This document shows, in pieces, positions 16,005 to 25,201 of a DNA stretch of 40,819 bases. The notes under the pieces were generated by a model. That model was not told the origin of the DNA. It saw nothing but the letters and a program-made list of their open reading frames with translations, and ran no database searches. This stretch comes from CAZVYS01 sp964630755 (lineage in GTDB: Bacteria; Patescibacteriota; Microgenomatia; UBA1400; CG1-02-47-37). Position 1 is the stretch's first letter. Each line of letters begins with the position of its first letter. Where the stretch lies: assembly GCA_964630755.1 (NCBI GenBank), contig CAZVYS010000006.1, forward strand, positions 1 to 40,819, in the 5' to 3' direction. The position numbers and the translations under genes were made by a program.

Positions 16005-17368
16005 TGATTTTTATTATTATCTTAGCCTTAGCTCTTCGATTAATTAACTTAAATCAATCTTTATGGCTTGATGAAGCTTTTCAGTTCAAAGCCACTAATT
16101 ATTTTTCTCTAAAAGAATTGCTAACTATTTATTTACCTAAGGATTTTAATCCCCCATTAAGTTATCTAGTTAACTTCTTTTTGAGCCGAATTATTGGCTG
16201 GTCAGAAGTTGCTCTCCGTTTTCCTTCAGTTATTTTTGGAACTTTATCTGTATATATTACTTTTTTAATCGCTAAGCAGCTAAACTTAAAAAAACCACTT
16301 TTACCTGCTTTATTTCTGGCTTCTGCCCCTTTACACATCTATTATTCACAAGAAGCCAGAATGTACTCTTTAACTTGTTTTTTAGTAACAATATCAACCT
16401 GGTCACTTATAAGAATTCTCAAACAAAAATCAAAATATTGGCTCTACGCAATACTATTAGGGCTAATCTTATACTCGCACTACTTAGCTTGGTTCATCAT
16501 ACCAGCCCATTTAATCTTTACCTTTATTTATAAAAAAGAAAAAATCAAGCCCATCATTCTAGCTCAAGTTGCAGCTCTAGCTAGTTTTCTTCCTTGGCTA
16601 CCTATTTTTATTACTCAATTACAAACTGGTCTAGCCGCTTCCTCAAGTAGTAATCAATGGGCTAGTGTAGTTGGTGACTTAAGTCTAAAAAGCACCAGTT
16701 TAGTCTTAGTTAAGTTTATAATCGGACGTATTTCAATTGAAAATAACTTATTTTTTGGCCTTATTTTATTAATACCTTTAATTTTTGTTTCTTGGCTTTT
16801 ATTTCTAGCGATATTTAAGTCGAAGTATAACCAACTAGCCAAAAAAAGCCTGCTTACCTGGTTATTAACCCCTTTGATATTTATAATTACCATTTCTATT
16901 AAAGTGCCTGTTTTATCATATTTCCGTTTATTATTTTTACTGCCTGCCTTTTATTTACTTCTCGGCTTGGGTTTAGAAAACTTAAAAAAACCAACTTTTG
17001 CCATAATTACCTTGTTATCGATTAATCTAGCCTGTTCTAGTATTTACTTGTTCAATCATCAATTTCATCGAGAAAACTGGAAAAGTATATCTAATCGATT
17101 AGTTGAGCTTAATCAAACTCAAGATCCTGTCTTAATTATTCCAGTTGTTGACGCTCCTTTAAAATATTATTATTCTCAAAATCAAATCGTCGCTACTGAT
17201 CATCTTGAAAGAGTAATCAATCAAAAAACACTCTGGTATATATCTTATGCAGAACCAATTTTTGATCCACAATATAAATTTAGACAAAAACTTGATTCAG
17301 TTGGTTTTAAAGAAGTTTTTCAACAACACTTCAGAGGTAATCTAACTTTGATAAAATATACCTTATGA
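16004..17368 (+). CDS. GT39/PMT_2-type membrane glycosyltransferase
   Basis: A 454-residue polytopic membrane protein. LNQSLWLDEAFQFKA places the catalytic Asp-Glu at residues 23-24 after helix 1. DFNPPLSYLVNFFLSRIIGWSEVALRFPS is the classic second-loop segment (NPPLxY...G.SE.ALR.PS) of RgtA/ArnT-like GT-C enzymes, and YYSQEARMYSL is another family signature. The C-terminal soluble part is short (~90 residues). It overlaps neighbours at both ends by 1-4 bp. Of the five GT39-like proteins here this is the most canonical. Confidence 0.88.
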   Translation: MIFIIILALALRLINLNQSLWLDEAFQFKATNYFSLKELLTIYLPKDFNPPLSYLVNFFLSRIIGWSEVALRFPSVIFGTLSVYITFLIAKQLNLKKPLLPALFLASAPLHIYYSQEARMYSLTCFLVTISTWSLIRILKQKSKYWLYAILLGLILYSHYLAWFIIPAHLIFTFIYKKEKIKPIILAQVAALASFLPWLPIFITQLQTGLAASSSSNQWASVVGDLSLKSTSLVLVKFIIGRISIENNLFFGLILLIPLIFVSWLLFLAIFKSKYNQLAKKSLLTWLLTPLIFIITISIKVPVLSYFRLLFLLPAFYLLLGLGLENLKKPTFAIITLLSINLACSSIYLFNHQFHRENWKSISNRLVELNQTQDPVLIIPVVDAPLKYYYSQNQIVATDHLERVINQKTLWYISYAEPIFDPQYKFRQKLDSVGFKEVFQQHFRGNLTLIKYTL

Positions 17369-18474
17369 AAATTGGACTTGATATTTCCCAAGTGGTATAC
17401 CAAACCGGTGTTTCTAGATATCGGGCAAACCTGGTTGAAAATTTATTAAAGATAGATCAACAGAATCATTATTTTCTTTTTGCTGGCTCAATTAGACAAA
17501 AAAAACTATTAAAAGCTTTTTATCAACAATTAAAAACTAATAAAACCAGTTATAAGTTATCTAATCTATCACCTAAATTATTAAATATTTTTTGGAATCA
17601 TCTCTCGATTTTCCCCCCGAATTTTAATCAAAATCTTGACCTATTTCATGCCTCTAACTGGGCTATACCAAAAACTAGTTGTCCCCTAATCACTACCATT
17701 CATGACTTAACTTTTCTTAAATATCCACAAGAACATCTTCCGTACTATATTAAAGCTCACACTCTTCATCTCAAACGCACAAAAAAATATGCTGACAAAG
17801 TTATTGCAGTCTCTCATGCTACTAAAAAAGACTTAGTTGATTATGGATTAGAAGAATCAAAAGTAGTTGTCATTCATTCTGCTTCGGCTAAGATTTTCAA
17901 GCCTTTAACAAAAGATAAAATAAAAACTATCAAAGCAAAATATAACCTTAAAGGTCAATATCTTCTTAGCGTTGGTACTCAAGAGCCCAGAAAAAATCTC
18001 CAACGATTAATCAAAGCTTTTTCTCATTTAAATCTCAGCAAAATTAACTTAGTCATTGTTGGCAAGTTTGGTTGGGGAGATAGGACCAAGCCAATTCCTA
18101 ACGTTAAGTTATTAGGTTTTGTGCCTGACGAAGATCTAGTTGGCCTATATTCTGGCGCCAAAGCTTTTATCTACCCTTCTTTATACGAAGGATTTGGCTT
18201 TCCAGTTCTTGAGGCCATGGCTTGTGGTTGTCCGGTAATTTGCTCCAACACCTCTAGTTTGCCTGAAATTGGCAATCAAGCCGCTCTTTATCTTAATCCT
18301 AAAAAAGAATCTGATATTGCTCACGCAATTAAATTAATCCTCTGTCTTAACTCTGAAAAAAGAAAAAAATTAATTCAAGCCGGCTTTGATCAAGCTAAAA
18401 AATTCAGCTGGACAAAAACAGCTCGTCAAACTTTATCCGTTTACCAGGAGGTATTTAATGTTCATCGGAGTTGA
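17365..18474 (+). CDS. GT4 family glycosyltransferase
   Basis: A 369-residue GT-B glycosyltransferase. It starts MKIGLDISQVVYQTGVSRY with the N-terminal donor loop. GTQEPRKNLQRLIKAF is the start of the C-terminal domain, and EGFGFPVLEAMACGCPVI near residue 275 carries the intact E-x7-E motif of retaining GT4 enzymes. The pattern with TIHDLTFLKYPQEH and ISHATKKDL-type segments resembles mannosyltransferases of the WbdB/MtfB kind, consistent with a GDP-mannose-forming enzyme at 28258. The next gene is a related GT4, suggesting an old tandem duplication. The two overlap by 17 bp. Confidence 0.88.
   Translation: MKIGLDISQVVYQTGVSRYRANLVENLLKIDQQNHYFLFAGSIRQKKLLKAFYQQLKTNKTSYKLSNLSPKLLNIFWNHLSIFPPNFNQNLDLFHASNWAIPKTSCPLITTIHDLTFLKYPQEHLPYYIKAHTLHLKRTKKYADKVIAVSHATKKDLVDYGLEESKVVVIHSASAKIFKPLTKDKIKTIKAKYNLKGQYLLSVGTQEPRKNLQRLIKAFSHLNLSKINLVIVGKFGWGDRTKPIPNVKLLGFVPDEDLVGLYSGAKAFIYPSLYEGFGFPVLEAMACGCPVICSNTSSLPEIGNQAALYLNPKKESDIAHAIKLILCLNSEKRKKLIQAGFDQAKKFSWTKTARQTLSVYQEVFNVHRS
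18446..18451 (+). promoter_or_regulatory. Ribosome binding site fixing the start at 18458
   Basis: AGGAGG lies 6 nt before the ATG at 18458, inside the end of the preceding gene. It argues against the further upstream in-frame start at 18386, which would add 24 non-conserved residues. Confidence 0.75.
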
Positions 18475-19537
18475 TGGAAACGAAGCCAATATTAAAAATC
18501 GTCTTGGCAGCAATCAATATGCTTATAACGTTTTAAAGCAGTTAAATAAGCTTGATAAGCAAAATCAGTATTTAATTTATCTCAAACACCACCCAGTTAA
18601 GGATCTACCAGAACCTTCCCAAAACTGGCAGTATCAAGTGGTTAAATCAGTTCCTTTCTGGACCCAATGGCGTTTACCAATTGCTTTATTTTTGTCTAAG
18701 CCTAAACCAGATTTATTTCTTTCCCTAGGTCACTACGCTCCCTTCATTGCCTCTATGCCAACCATAGTTACAGTTTTAGACCTGGCATATCTTTTTTATC
18801 CCAAAACATACTTAAAAAAAGATTTATTTAAACTAAAACATTGGACCAAAAAATCAGTTAATAAAGCTTCTCATATTATCACTATCTCAAAAAGCACTAA
18901 AAAAGATATTCAAAAACACTATCAAGTATCAAAAGAAAAAATCACTGTTGCTTACCCAGGTATTGATTATAAACAATTTAGTCAAAAAAGAACCTCAAGT
19001 TTACCTTATCAAGATTATCTTCTTTACCTTGGTACACTTCAACCCAGAAAAAATCTAGAAAACTTAGTATTAGCATACTCTCAGCTACCAATAAAACTAA
19101 AAAAATACCCTTTAGTTATTGCTGGTAAAAAAGGCTGGCTTTATCAATCTTTGTTTAAACAAGCTAAAAAACTCAATCTTGAAAAAGAAGTCATATTTAC
19201 CGGTTTTATTAATCAAAAAAACTTACCTTCATTAATTCAACACGCCAAACTTTTTATTTTGCCTAGCTTTTATGAAGGTTTTGGCATTCCAGTTATAAAT
19301 GCAATGGCCTCTAAAACTCCAGTATTAGTTTCTAAAAATTCTTCTTTAAAAGAAATTGTTAAAAGTCATGGTAGTTACATTAAGCCACCTTTTTTAAGTT
19401 CACAGATTAAACAAGGTATAATGAAAGCTCTGGCATCAAAACCAAGTTTAGAATTAGCTCAAAATCACGCCAAACAATTTTCTTGGCAAAAAACAGCCAA
19501 AATTATCATGGAGGTTATCAATGAATTCGCCATTTAA
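18458..19537 (+). CDS. GT4 family glycosyltransferase with altered E-x7-E motif
   Basis: A 359-residue GT-B glycosyltransferase starting MFIGVDGNEANIKNRLGSNQ at an ATG with a strong AGGAGG. LGTLQPRKNLENLVLAY opens the C-terminal domain. The motif near residue 273 reads EGFGIPVINAMAS: the second Glu of E-x7-E, which contacts the nucleotide sugar in retaining GT4 enzymes, is Asn. Its upstream neighbour has the normal Glu. The protein is otherwise complete, so it may use a variant donor site or be weakly active. Related to the 17365 product; gene order and the RBS point to co-expression. Confidence 0.87.
   Translation: MFIGVDGNEANIKNRLGSNQYAYNVLKQLNKLDKQNQYLIYLKHHPVKDLPEPSQNWQYQVVKSVPFWTQWRLPIALFLSKPKPDLFLSLGHYAPFIASMPTIVTVLDLAYLFYPKTYLKKDLFKLKHWTKKSVNKASHIITISKSTKKDIQKHYQVSKEKITVAYPGIDYKQFSQKRTSSLPYQDYLLYLGTLQPRKNLENLVLAYSQLPIKLKKYPLVIAGKKGWLYQSLFKQAKKLNLEKEVIFTGFINQKNLPSLIQHAKLFILPSFYEGFGIPVINAMASKTPVLVSKNSSLKEIVKSHGSYIKPPFLSSQIKQGIMKALASKPSLELAQNHAKQFSWQKTAKIIMEVINEFAI
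19510..19514 (+). promoter_or_regulatory. Ribosome binding site for the acyltransferase at 19521
   Basis: GGAGG lies 6 nt before the ATG at 19521, within the 3' end of the preceding GT4 gene, supporting the overlapping start. Confidence 0.7.
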
Positions 19538-20126
19538 AGATAAAAAGGGAAATATACTTTCCTGGTCAAAAGCTATTAATAAAATCTTAATCCGTTTTTA
19601 TAATTATTATTTAGACCTAAAAGTTTCCTGTCTTTGGTGTCTTGGATATCTGCCTTCTCATTTATTTAGAAAAACTCTCTTTAGATTTTGTGGAGTTAAA
19701 ATCGGTCGAAAATCTTTCATCCACATTGGCGCTCGATTTTTCCAGCCCAAAGGAATCTGCATTGGCAAGGGAACCATTATTGGTGATCATGTCACTTTAG
19801 ATGGTAGAGCAAATCTAGTTATTGGTAATCATGTGGATATTGCAAGTGGTGCAATGATTTACAATGCTCAACATGATATTCATTCAGAATACTTTGATCC
19901 GATTGAAAAAGAAGTTATCATCCATGATTACGTTTTCATCGGCCCAAGGGCGATTATTTTACCAGGCGTAACCATTGGTAAAGGAGCTATAGTAGCTGCT
20001 GGTGCAGTTGTGACTAAGGATGTAAAAGAAAAACAAATTGTTGGCGGTGTTCCAGCAAAATTTATCGGTAACCGTCAACTAAAAAAACTTAACTACAGAC
20101 TTGGTAGGCCTAGATTATTTCAATAA
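19521..20126 (+). CDS. Hexapeptide-repeat O-acetyltransferase
   Basis: A 201-residue left-handed beta-helix acyltransferase of the WbbJ/maltose-acetyltransferase group. Hexapeptide turns run from IGRKSFIHIGARF to IGKGAIVAAGAVVTKDV. The segment YNAQHDIHSEYF (about residues 111-122) holds the catalytic His, and IVGGVPAKFIGNR is the characteristic C-terminal coil. Its likely role is acetyl-CoA-dependent O-acetylation of a glycan residue in the cytoplasm before export. It overlaps the upstream GT4 gene by 17 bp and has its own SD. It is one of two such enzymes in the window (the other at 2787). Confidence 0.9.
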   Translation: MNSPFKDKKGNILSWSKAINKILIRFYNYYLDLKVSCLWCLGYLPSHLFRKTLFRFCGVKIGRKSFIHIGARFFQPKGICIGKGTIIGDHVTLDGRANLVIGNHVDIASGAMIYNAQHDIHSEYFDPIEKEVIIHDYVFIGPRAIILPGVTIGKGAIVAAGAVVTKDVKEKQIVGGVPAKFIGNRQLKKLNYRLGRPRLFQ

Positions 20127-20128
20127 CC

Positions 20129-21016
20129 ATGGACCTTTCCATTATTATTATTAACTATAAAACTCCAAAAGTAACCGCTGACTGCTTGCGATCGATTAAT
20201 AGCTCAACTGATAAACTAAAAAAAGAAGTCATCGTTATCGATAATCATTCTCAGGATAACTCGATTGAATATCTAAAAAAAAGGTTTCCAAATATCAGAA
20301 TTTACACATCTTCAAAAAATCTAGGCTTTGCTGGTGGAAACAATTTTGGAGCTAAAAAAGCTAAAGGAAAATACCTCTGGCTATTAAACTCTGACACCAT
20401 CTTAAAAAAAACTACCATTAGAGCTTTATGTAATCTTGTTATTCAAAACAATTCCAAAGTTGCTTCTTGTAAACTTCTAAATCAAGATGGCTCAATCCAG
20501 CCACAAGGTGGTTACTTACCTCGGCTTTCAAGGATAGCTTTTTGGATGTTGTTTATTGATGACTTACCTTTGATAAATAAAATAATAAAACCATATCAGC
20601 AACGATCTAGTCTATTTTTTAATAAAGATCAACACCCAGGTTGGCTCGGTGGCACTGCCTTTCTAATTAAAAAAGATTTGTACTCTAAACTCAACGGTTT
20701 AGATCAAAAAATCTTTATGTATGGGGAAGACGTTGAATTTTGTCAGCGGATCAGCAACTTAGGCATAGAACTTGATTATTTTTCTAGCCCATCTCTAACC
20801 CATCTTGGTCAAGCTTCAGGCTCAAGTGAGGGAGCCATTTTAGGAGAATACAAAGGTTTAAAATATATTTATCAAAAACATAAACCAAAATGGGAATATC
20901 CAATCTTAAGGATGCTATTAAAAATTGGTGCCTTATTAAGAATAATTATTTTTGGTATTATGTTAAAAGATGAAAAAAGAAAACAAATTTACACCAAAGC
21001 TTTTAAGCTGGCTTGA
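20129..21016 (+). CDS. GT2 glycosyltransferase, rhamnosyltransferase-like
   Basis: A 295-residue family 2 glycosyltransferase beginning MDLSIIIINYKTPKVTADCL. IDNHSQDNS at 37-45 binds the nucleotide, and NLGFAGGNNFG followed by WLLNSDTIL (NSD at 87-89 in place of DxD) is the signature of the WbbL/RfbF rhamnosyltransferase-like clade. FMYGEDVEFCQRI in the C-terminal half is the ED base motif. It is close in layout to the product at 25201. The two could add repeating-unit sugars; no dTDP-rhamnose genes are in the window, so the donor is open. Its 3' end overlaps the next gene by 47 bp. Confidence 0.88.
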   Translation: MDLSIIIINYKTPKVTADCLRSINSSTDKLKKEVIVIDNHSQDNSIEYLKKRFPNIRIYTSSKNLGFAGGNNFGAKKAKGKYLWLLNSDTILKKTTIRALCNLVIQNNSKVASCKLLNQDGSIQPQGGYLPRLSRIAFWMLFIDDLPLINKIIKPYQQRSSLFFNKDQHPGWLGGTAFLIKKDLYSKLNGLDQKIFMYGEDVEFCQRISNLGIELDYFSSPSLTHLGQASGSSEGAILGEYKGLKYIYQKHKPKWEYPILRMLLKIGALLRIIIFGIMLKDEKRKQIYTKAFKLA

Positions 21017-22564
21017 CCAACATCTATTAACCGTTATTGCCGCTTTCTTGCTTATCTTTATTCCTTTATATCCAAAATGGCCCTTGTTTGATGTTTTACC
21101 TGGTTATAATGTTCGCGTTCGCTTAGAAGACATCTTGATTCTTCTGACTAATCTATTTTTTCTTATCCAAGTTATTAGAAGAAAAATTAATCTAAAAAAG
21201 GCTCCTTTACTCAAACCAATCTTAATTTACCTACTGGTTGGTTTGCTATCAACTCTTTCAGCCATTTTTATTACCAAAACCATTTATCCGGAAACTATTC
21301 AGATAGCTAAAGTTTTTCTACACTGGTTTAGAAGAATTGAATATTTTTCCCTCTTTTTTATCTTTTTTTATGCATTAAAAACTAAAAACCAAATTAATCT
21401 TTTTCTAAAACTAGGTGGCTTAACTATTATTGGAGTTTCAGTTTATGGTTTTGGGCAAAAATATTTATATTGGCCAGCTTACTCAACCATGAATCGAGAA
21501 TTTAGTAAAGGTATCGCCTTATACTTAACTGAACATGCACGAGTTTTATCTACTTTTGGCGGCCATTTTGATCTAGCTGCTTTTGTAATGATTACTATCA
21601 TTCCCTTAATTTTATTAGGTTTTTTAATTCCTAAAAAAACAATTAGACCCTTATTATTTCTACTAGCCTTATTTGAATATTGGTTATTAATCTTATCAGC
21701 TTCACGTACTTCTTGGTTAGCTTATATAGCAGGTATCACAGTCGCTTTTTTATTTTTAATTTTTTAAAAGAAATTTTTATGGGTGTTTGTTNNNNNNNNN
21801 NATCAGTTATTTCTTTAAGCACCTTAATCATGATCTCTTTTGGCGATTTATCTGAAAGATTTTCTCACATTTTTCAGCTACAGGGAGTTAAACAGGCTTT
21901 ATTAAAGCCGTTTAGCGATCCACCAGAAAATGCTTTACCCATGGATCAAAATCTATCTCTAGAAGAACAGTTAAGTATAGTGGCTACTAATTCAGATATT
22001 CCACCGATGCCTATAGTTTCTCCTTCTCCAATTGCTAAACCGGCTGATGTTTATGATGATACTTATGAAAAATTACAAGCTTACTTAGCTACTATCTCAG
22101 GCGAAACCGTTCACGTTCATTATTCTGAAAACGCTTTAAAATATGGTCTTTCTGCTGGCATCAGATTAGATTCTTTATGGCCAAATGCTATTAAAGCTTT
22201 AAAACAAAATCCACTTCTGGGCACAGGTTATTCAACTCTAGTCAAGCAAAATGTTTGGGAGTTCACTGTAGCTGAAAGCACTGACAATGACTACTTAAGG
22301 CTATTGGGTGAAACTGGAGCATTAGGCTTTATCTCATTTATGGCTATTTTTTACTTTATTTTTGTCAATTTATGGCCAGTCTTTAAAAAGGAGACTAACC
22401 CTTTACACTATGCTTTATACAGCTCAGCCTTAGCAGTTTCAGCCGGACTTTTAGTTAACGCTTTATATATTGATGTTTTTGAATCAAGCAAGGTAGCTTA
22501 TGCCTACTGGTCGTTAATTGGCTTGATTATGGCTTTAGCTGCCTTAAAAAAACAAACTAAATGA
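20970..22564 (+). CDS. O-antigen ligase/polymerase (Wzy/WaaL)-like membrane protein, split by a stop and a sequence gap
   Basis: A polytopic membrane protein with O-antigen ligase features: LSASRTSWLAYIAG in the N-terminal part, then after the gap a long extracytoplasmic loop and LGTGYSTL...DNDYLRLLGETGALGFISF, the conserved end region of the Wzy_C family. The first part reads to TAA at 21765-21767, 24 bp before the 10-N gap. Skipping that stop, the same frame continues KKFLWVFV to the gap. After the gap the gene continues in a frame that looks shifted only because the N count is arbitrary. I treat the two parts as one gene of roughly 530 residues or more. The in-frame stop next to a contig end may be an assembly error. 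Function: joining or polymerising lipid-linked glycan outside the membrane. Confidence 0.75.
21792..21801. other. Assembly gap (10 N)
   Basis: Ten consecutive N inside the O-antigen ligase gene. A fixed round number suggests a scaffolding spacer, so the true missing length is unknown and frame comparisons across it mean nothing. Confidence 0.97.
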
Positions 22565-24000
22565 AAAAACTCTTAAAGTTTATTACTCCAATATTAATTT
22601 TTGGTCTTACCTTTATTCCTAGGCTTTACAAAATTAATAATCCTGTGGCAGACTGGCATTCTTGGCGTCAAGCTGACACCGCTGCAGTCTCAAGAAACTT
22701 TGTAAAAGATAATTTTAACTTACTTTATCCTCAATCAGACAGCTTATTACCTTTAAATCCTAAACAATTACCTAATCCAGACCGATTATTTATCAATGAG
22801 TTTCCTTTTTATAATGCCATTGTGGCTGTTTTATATCAGAACCTTGGCATTAACGAAACCTTAGCTCGTTTAGTTAGCGTCATATTTTCTAGTCTTGGGG
22901 CAGTTTTCCTCTATTTACTCGCAAAAAAACTTTTTTCTAATAAAATTGCCTTAACTACCAGTCTTTTTTATGCTTTCAATCCTTATAATGTTTATTATGG
23001 TCGGGTCATAATGCCTGATCCAACCTTTGTTAGTCTTTCTATTGTCTCTTTTTACTATTTTGTAAACTGGGTTGATTCAAAAAAAGTTTTTCAAGGATTA
23101 CTAATGACTCTTAGTCTTGCGCTAGCTATGTTAGTTAAACCTTACGCAGTTTTCATGATCATACCAATGATTTATTTTGCCTTTTTAAAACAAGGTGTAA
23201 AAATATTTAAGTTCAAACAAGCCTATTTATTTTCTGTCCTCGCCTTTATTCCAGTAATATTGTGGCGCTATCATTATCATCTACATCCAGAAGCTAATTT
23301 TGATACTAACTGGCTTTTTAACCAAACTAATATCCGTTTTACTGGTGCTTTCTTTCGTTGGTTAATTTTTGATCGACTAAATCGCTTGATCTTTGCCACT
23401 GGCGGCTTTGTCTTATTTATCCTTGGCCTACTTGATTCAGTTACTTCAAAAACCAAGGGATTAATTTTTACTTGGTTAGCCTCAGTTTTTTTATACATGA
23501 CTATTTTTGCCATGGGCAATGTAACTCATGATTATTACCAATTACCCATTATGCCAGTTGGTTCTATTTTAGTATCTTTAGGTTTTTGGTCTCTGGTTAA
23601 TAAATCCAAAAAAATATCTCTTAAATTATTTAACTCAAGCATTGCTCTTGTCTTACTAGTTTTATCCTTTGCTTTTGGTTGGTATGAGGTTAGAGGCTTT
23701 TTTAACATCAACCGACCAGAAATTGTTATTGCCGGTCAAGCGGTTGATCAAAAAACTCCTCAGAATTCTATAGTTATTGCGCCATACCAAGCAGACCCTG
23801 CTTTTTTATACCAAACTAATCGATATGGCTGGCCAATCGGAGTAGATATTGAAAGTAAAATCAAAAAAGGCGCTACTCACTACATCTCAGTAAATCATGA
23901 CGATGTGGCTAAATACCTTGAAACAAACTGTCAACTTGTCGAAAAAACCGACCAGTATGTTTTAATCGATCTTCAAGCTTGTCAATTCAAAACAAAGTAA
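22561..24000 (+). CDS. GT39-type membrane glycosyltransferase (WRQADT subgroup)
   Basis: A 479-residue polytopic membrane protein. After helix 1 it reads NPVADWHSWRQADTAAVSRNF (residues 27-47), the loop-1 signature of a GT39/ArnT-like branch in which DWHxWRQADT takes the place of the usual Asp-Glu. YGRVIMPDPTFVSLS later matches the family's P-D-x-x motif. About ten helices and a C-terminal soluble segment (YQADPAFLYQTNRYGWP) follow. It overlaps the polymerase stop by 4 bp (ATGA). The presumed reaction is polyprenyl-phosphate sugar to an outer-surface acceptor. Confidence 0.86.
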   Translation: MKKLLKFITPILIFGLTFIPRLYKINNPVADWHSWRQADTAAVSRNFVKDNFNLLYPQSDSLLPLNPKQLPNPDRLFINEFPFYNAIVAVLYQNLGINETLARLVSVIFSSLGAVFLYLLAKKLFSNKIALTTSLFYAFNPYNVYYGRVIMPDPTFVSLSIVSFYYFVNWVDSKKVFQGLLMTLSLALAMLVKPYAVFMIIPMIYFAFLKQGVKIFKFKQAYLFSVLAFIPVILWRYHYHLHPEANFDTNWLFNQTNIRFTGAFFRWLIFDRLNRLIFATGGFVLFILGLLDSVTSKTKGLIFTWLASVFLYMTIFAMGNVTHDYYQLPIMPVGSILVSLGFWSLVNKSKKISLKLFNSSIALVLLVLSFAFGWYEVRGFFNINRPEIVIAGQAVDQKTPQNSIVIAPYQADPAFLYQTNRYGWPIGVDIESKIKKGATHYISVNHDDVAKYLETNCQLVEKTDQYVLIDLQACQFKTK

Positions 24001-24001
24001 G

Positions 24002-25201
24002 ATGAAAATATTAATGTTGACACCTTATTTGCCTTTTCCTCTTCATTCTGGTGGACAAATCAGAAGTTATAACTTGCTAAAAAATTTATCAAAAAAACAC
24101 CAGATTACATTATTTAGTTTCATTCGCTCAAACCAAGAAAAAAAATACATTCCAGAGTTAGAAAAATATTGCCATAAAGTAAAAGTCTTCAAAAGACGAT
24201 CAGCTTGGGATCCTCGAAACATAATACTGTCTGCTTTAACTCCTTATCCATTTTTAGTCTCAATTTATTTGTCAAACTCAATCAGAAAATCAATCGGATA
24301 TGATCTAGCTAAACATAAATATGACTTAATTCACGCCGAGACTTTTTATGTTATGCCTAATTTACCAAGCTTAACTAACTTACCCACATTATTGGTTGAG
24401 CAAACTATCGAGTACTTGGTTTATCAAAGATTTGTTGAAAACTTTAAGTTAGCCTTATTAAGGCCATTGCTTTATTTTGATGTATTTAAGATCAAGTTTT
24501 GGGAAAAGCATTTTTGGAAAAAAGCTACTCAATTAGTAGCCATGTCTGAGTCAGATAAAAAAATCATGAGAAAGTCAGTTAAAAGTAAAAAGGTTGACGT
24601 GGTTGCTAATGGGGTTGATACTAGCCACTTTGCTAAAGTTCAAGCAAACACTCGCTCAGTCTTAAGTCAAAAACATCCAACTATTTTATTTGTGGGTAAC
24701 TTTAAATGGTTGCCTAATAAAGATGCAGCCAAATTTTTAGTGACAAGAATTTGGCCAATTATAAAAAAAGATTTGCCTCAAGCAAAACTTTGGATTGTTG
24801 GCCGCAATCCTACTGCCGATATTTTATCCTTAAAAGATAAAGGCAATATCACAGTCACTGGTGATATTGACGATATTCGTACTGCTTTTTCAAAAGCCAA
24901 TGTTTTACTTGCTCCCATTAGAAACGGACGGGGGACTAAATACAAGGTTCTTGAGGCCATGGCCAGTCAAGTACCTGTAGTAACTACCAAACTTGGCATT
25001 GAGGGTATCAATGCCAACAGCTCAGTATTAGTAGCCGAATCAGCCAAAGATTTAGCCACAAAGACTGTTAGCTTATTAACTAATTCAACTAAAGCAAAAA
25101 CCATGGCTCAAAAAGCTAAAAAAATAGTTTATAAACAATATAACTGGATTGCTATCTCTGGGAAACTTGATAAGATTTACCAACAGCTTGGAGGTGCTTA
25201 A
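24002..25201 (+). CDS. GT4 family glycosyltransferase
   Basis: A 399-residue GT-B enzyme beginning MKILMLTPYLPFPLHSGGQI, with the glycine-rich donor loop. DLIHAETFYVMPNLP and FVGNFKWLPNKDAAKFLV mark the two halves. GRGTKYKVLEAMASQVPVVTT carries the acidic end motif in the form typical of the TPR/WcaI-like GT4 branch. About 399 residues is normal for that group. Its last base is the first of the next ATG. Unlike its GT4 neighbours it is not of the mannosyltransferase-like WbdB group. Confidence 0.87.
   Translation: MKILMLTPYLPFPLHSGGQIRSYNLLKNLSKKHQITLFSFIRSNQEKKYIPELEKYCHKVKVFKRRSAWDPRNIILSALTPYPFLVSIYLSNSIRKSIGYDLAKHKYDLIHAETFYVMPNLPSLTNLPTLLVEQTIEYLVYQRFVENFKLALLRPLLYFDVFKIKFWEKHFWKKATQLVAMSESDKKIMRKSVKSKKVDVVANGVDTSHFAKVQANTRSVLSQKHPTILFVGNFKWLPNKDAAKFLVTRIWPIIKKDLPQAKLWIVGRNPTADILSLKDKGNITVTGDIDDIRTAFSKANVLLAPIRNGRGTKYKVLEAMASQVPVVTTKLGIEGINANSSVLVAESAKDLATKTVSLLTNSTKAKTMAQKAKKIVYKQYNWIAISGKLDKIYQQLGGA
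25190..25195 (+). promoter_or_regulatory. Ribosome binding site for the GT2 gene at 25201
   Basis: GGAGGT lies 5 nt before the ATG at 25201, inside the end of the upstream GT4 gene. Confidence 0.7.

Noticed and set aside
21680..21791. Coding start of a separate second polymerase gene before the gap
   Set aside because: This stretch is the wrong frame of the N-terminal half; only the part after the gap is real coding sequence in that frame.
918..22564. Genetic code change explaining the in-frame stops
   Set aside because: The interrupting codons are TAA and TAG, yet TAA ends most genes in the window, and TGA stops occur at well-placed ATGA overlaps. A general recoding does not fit.
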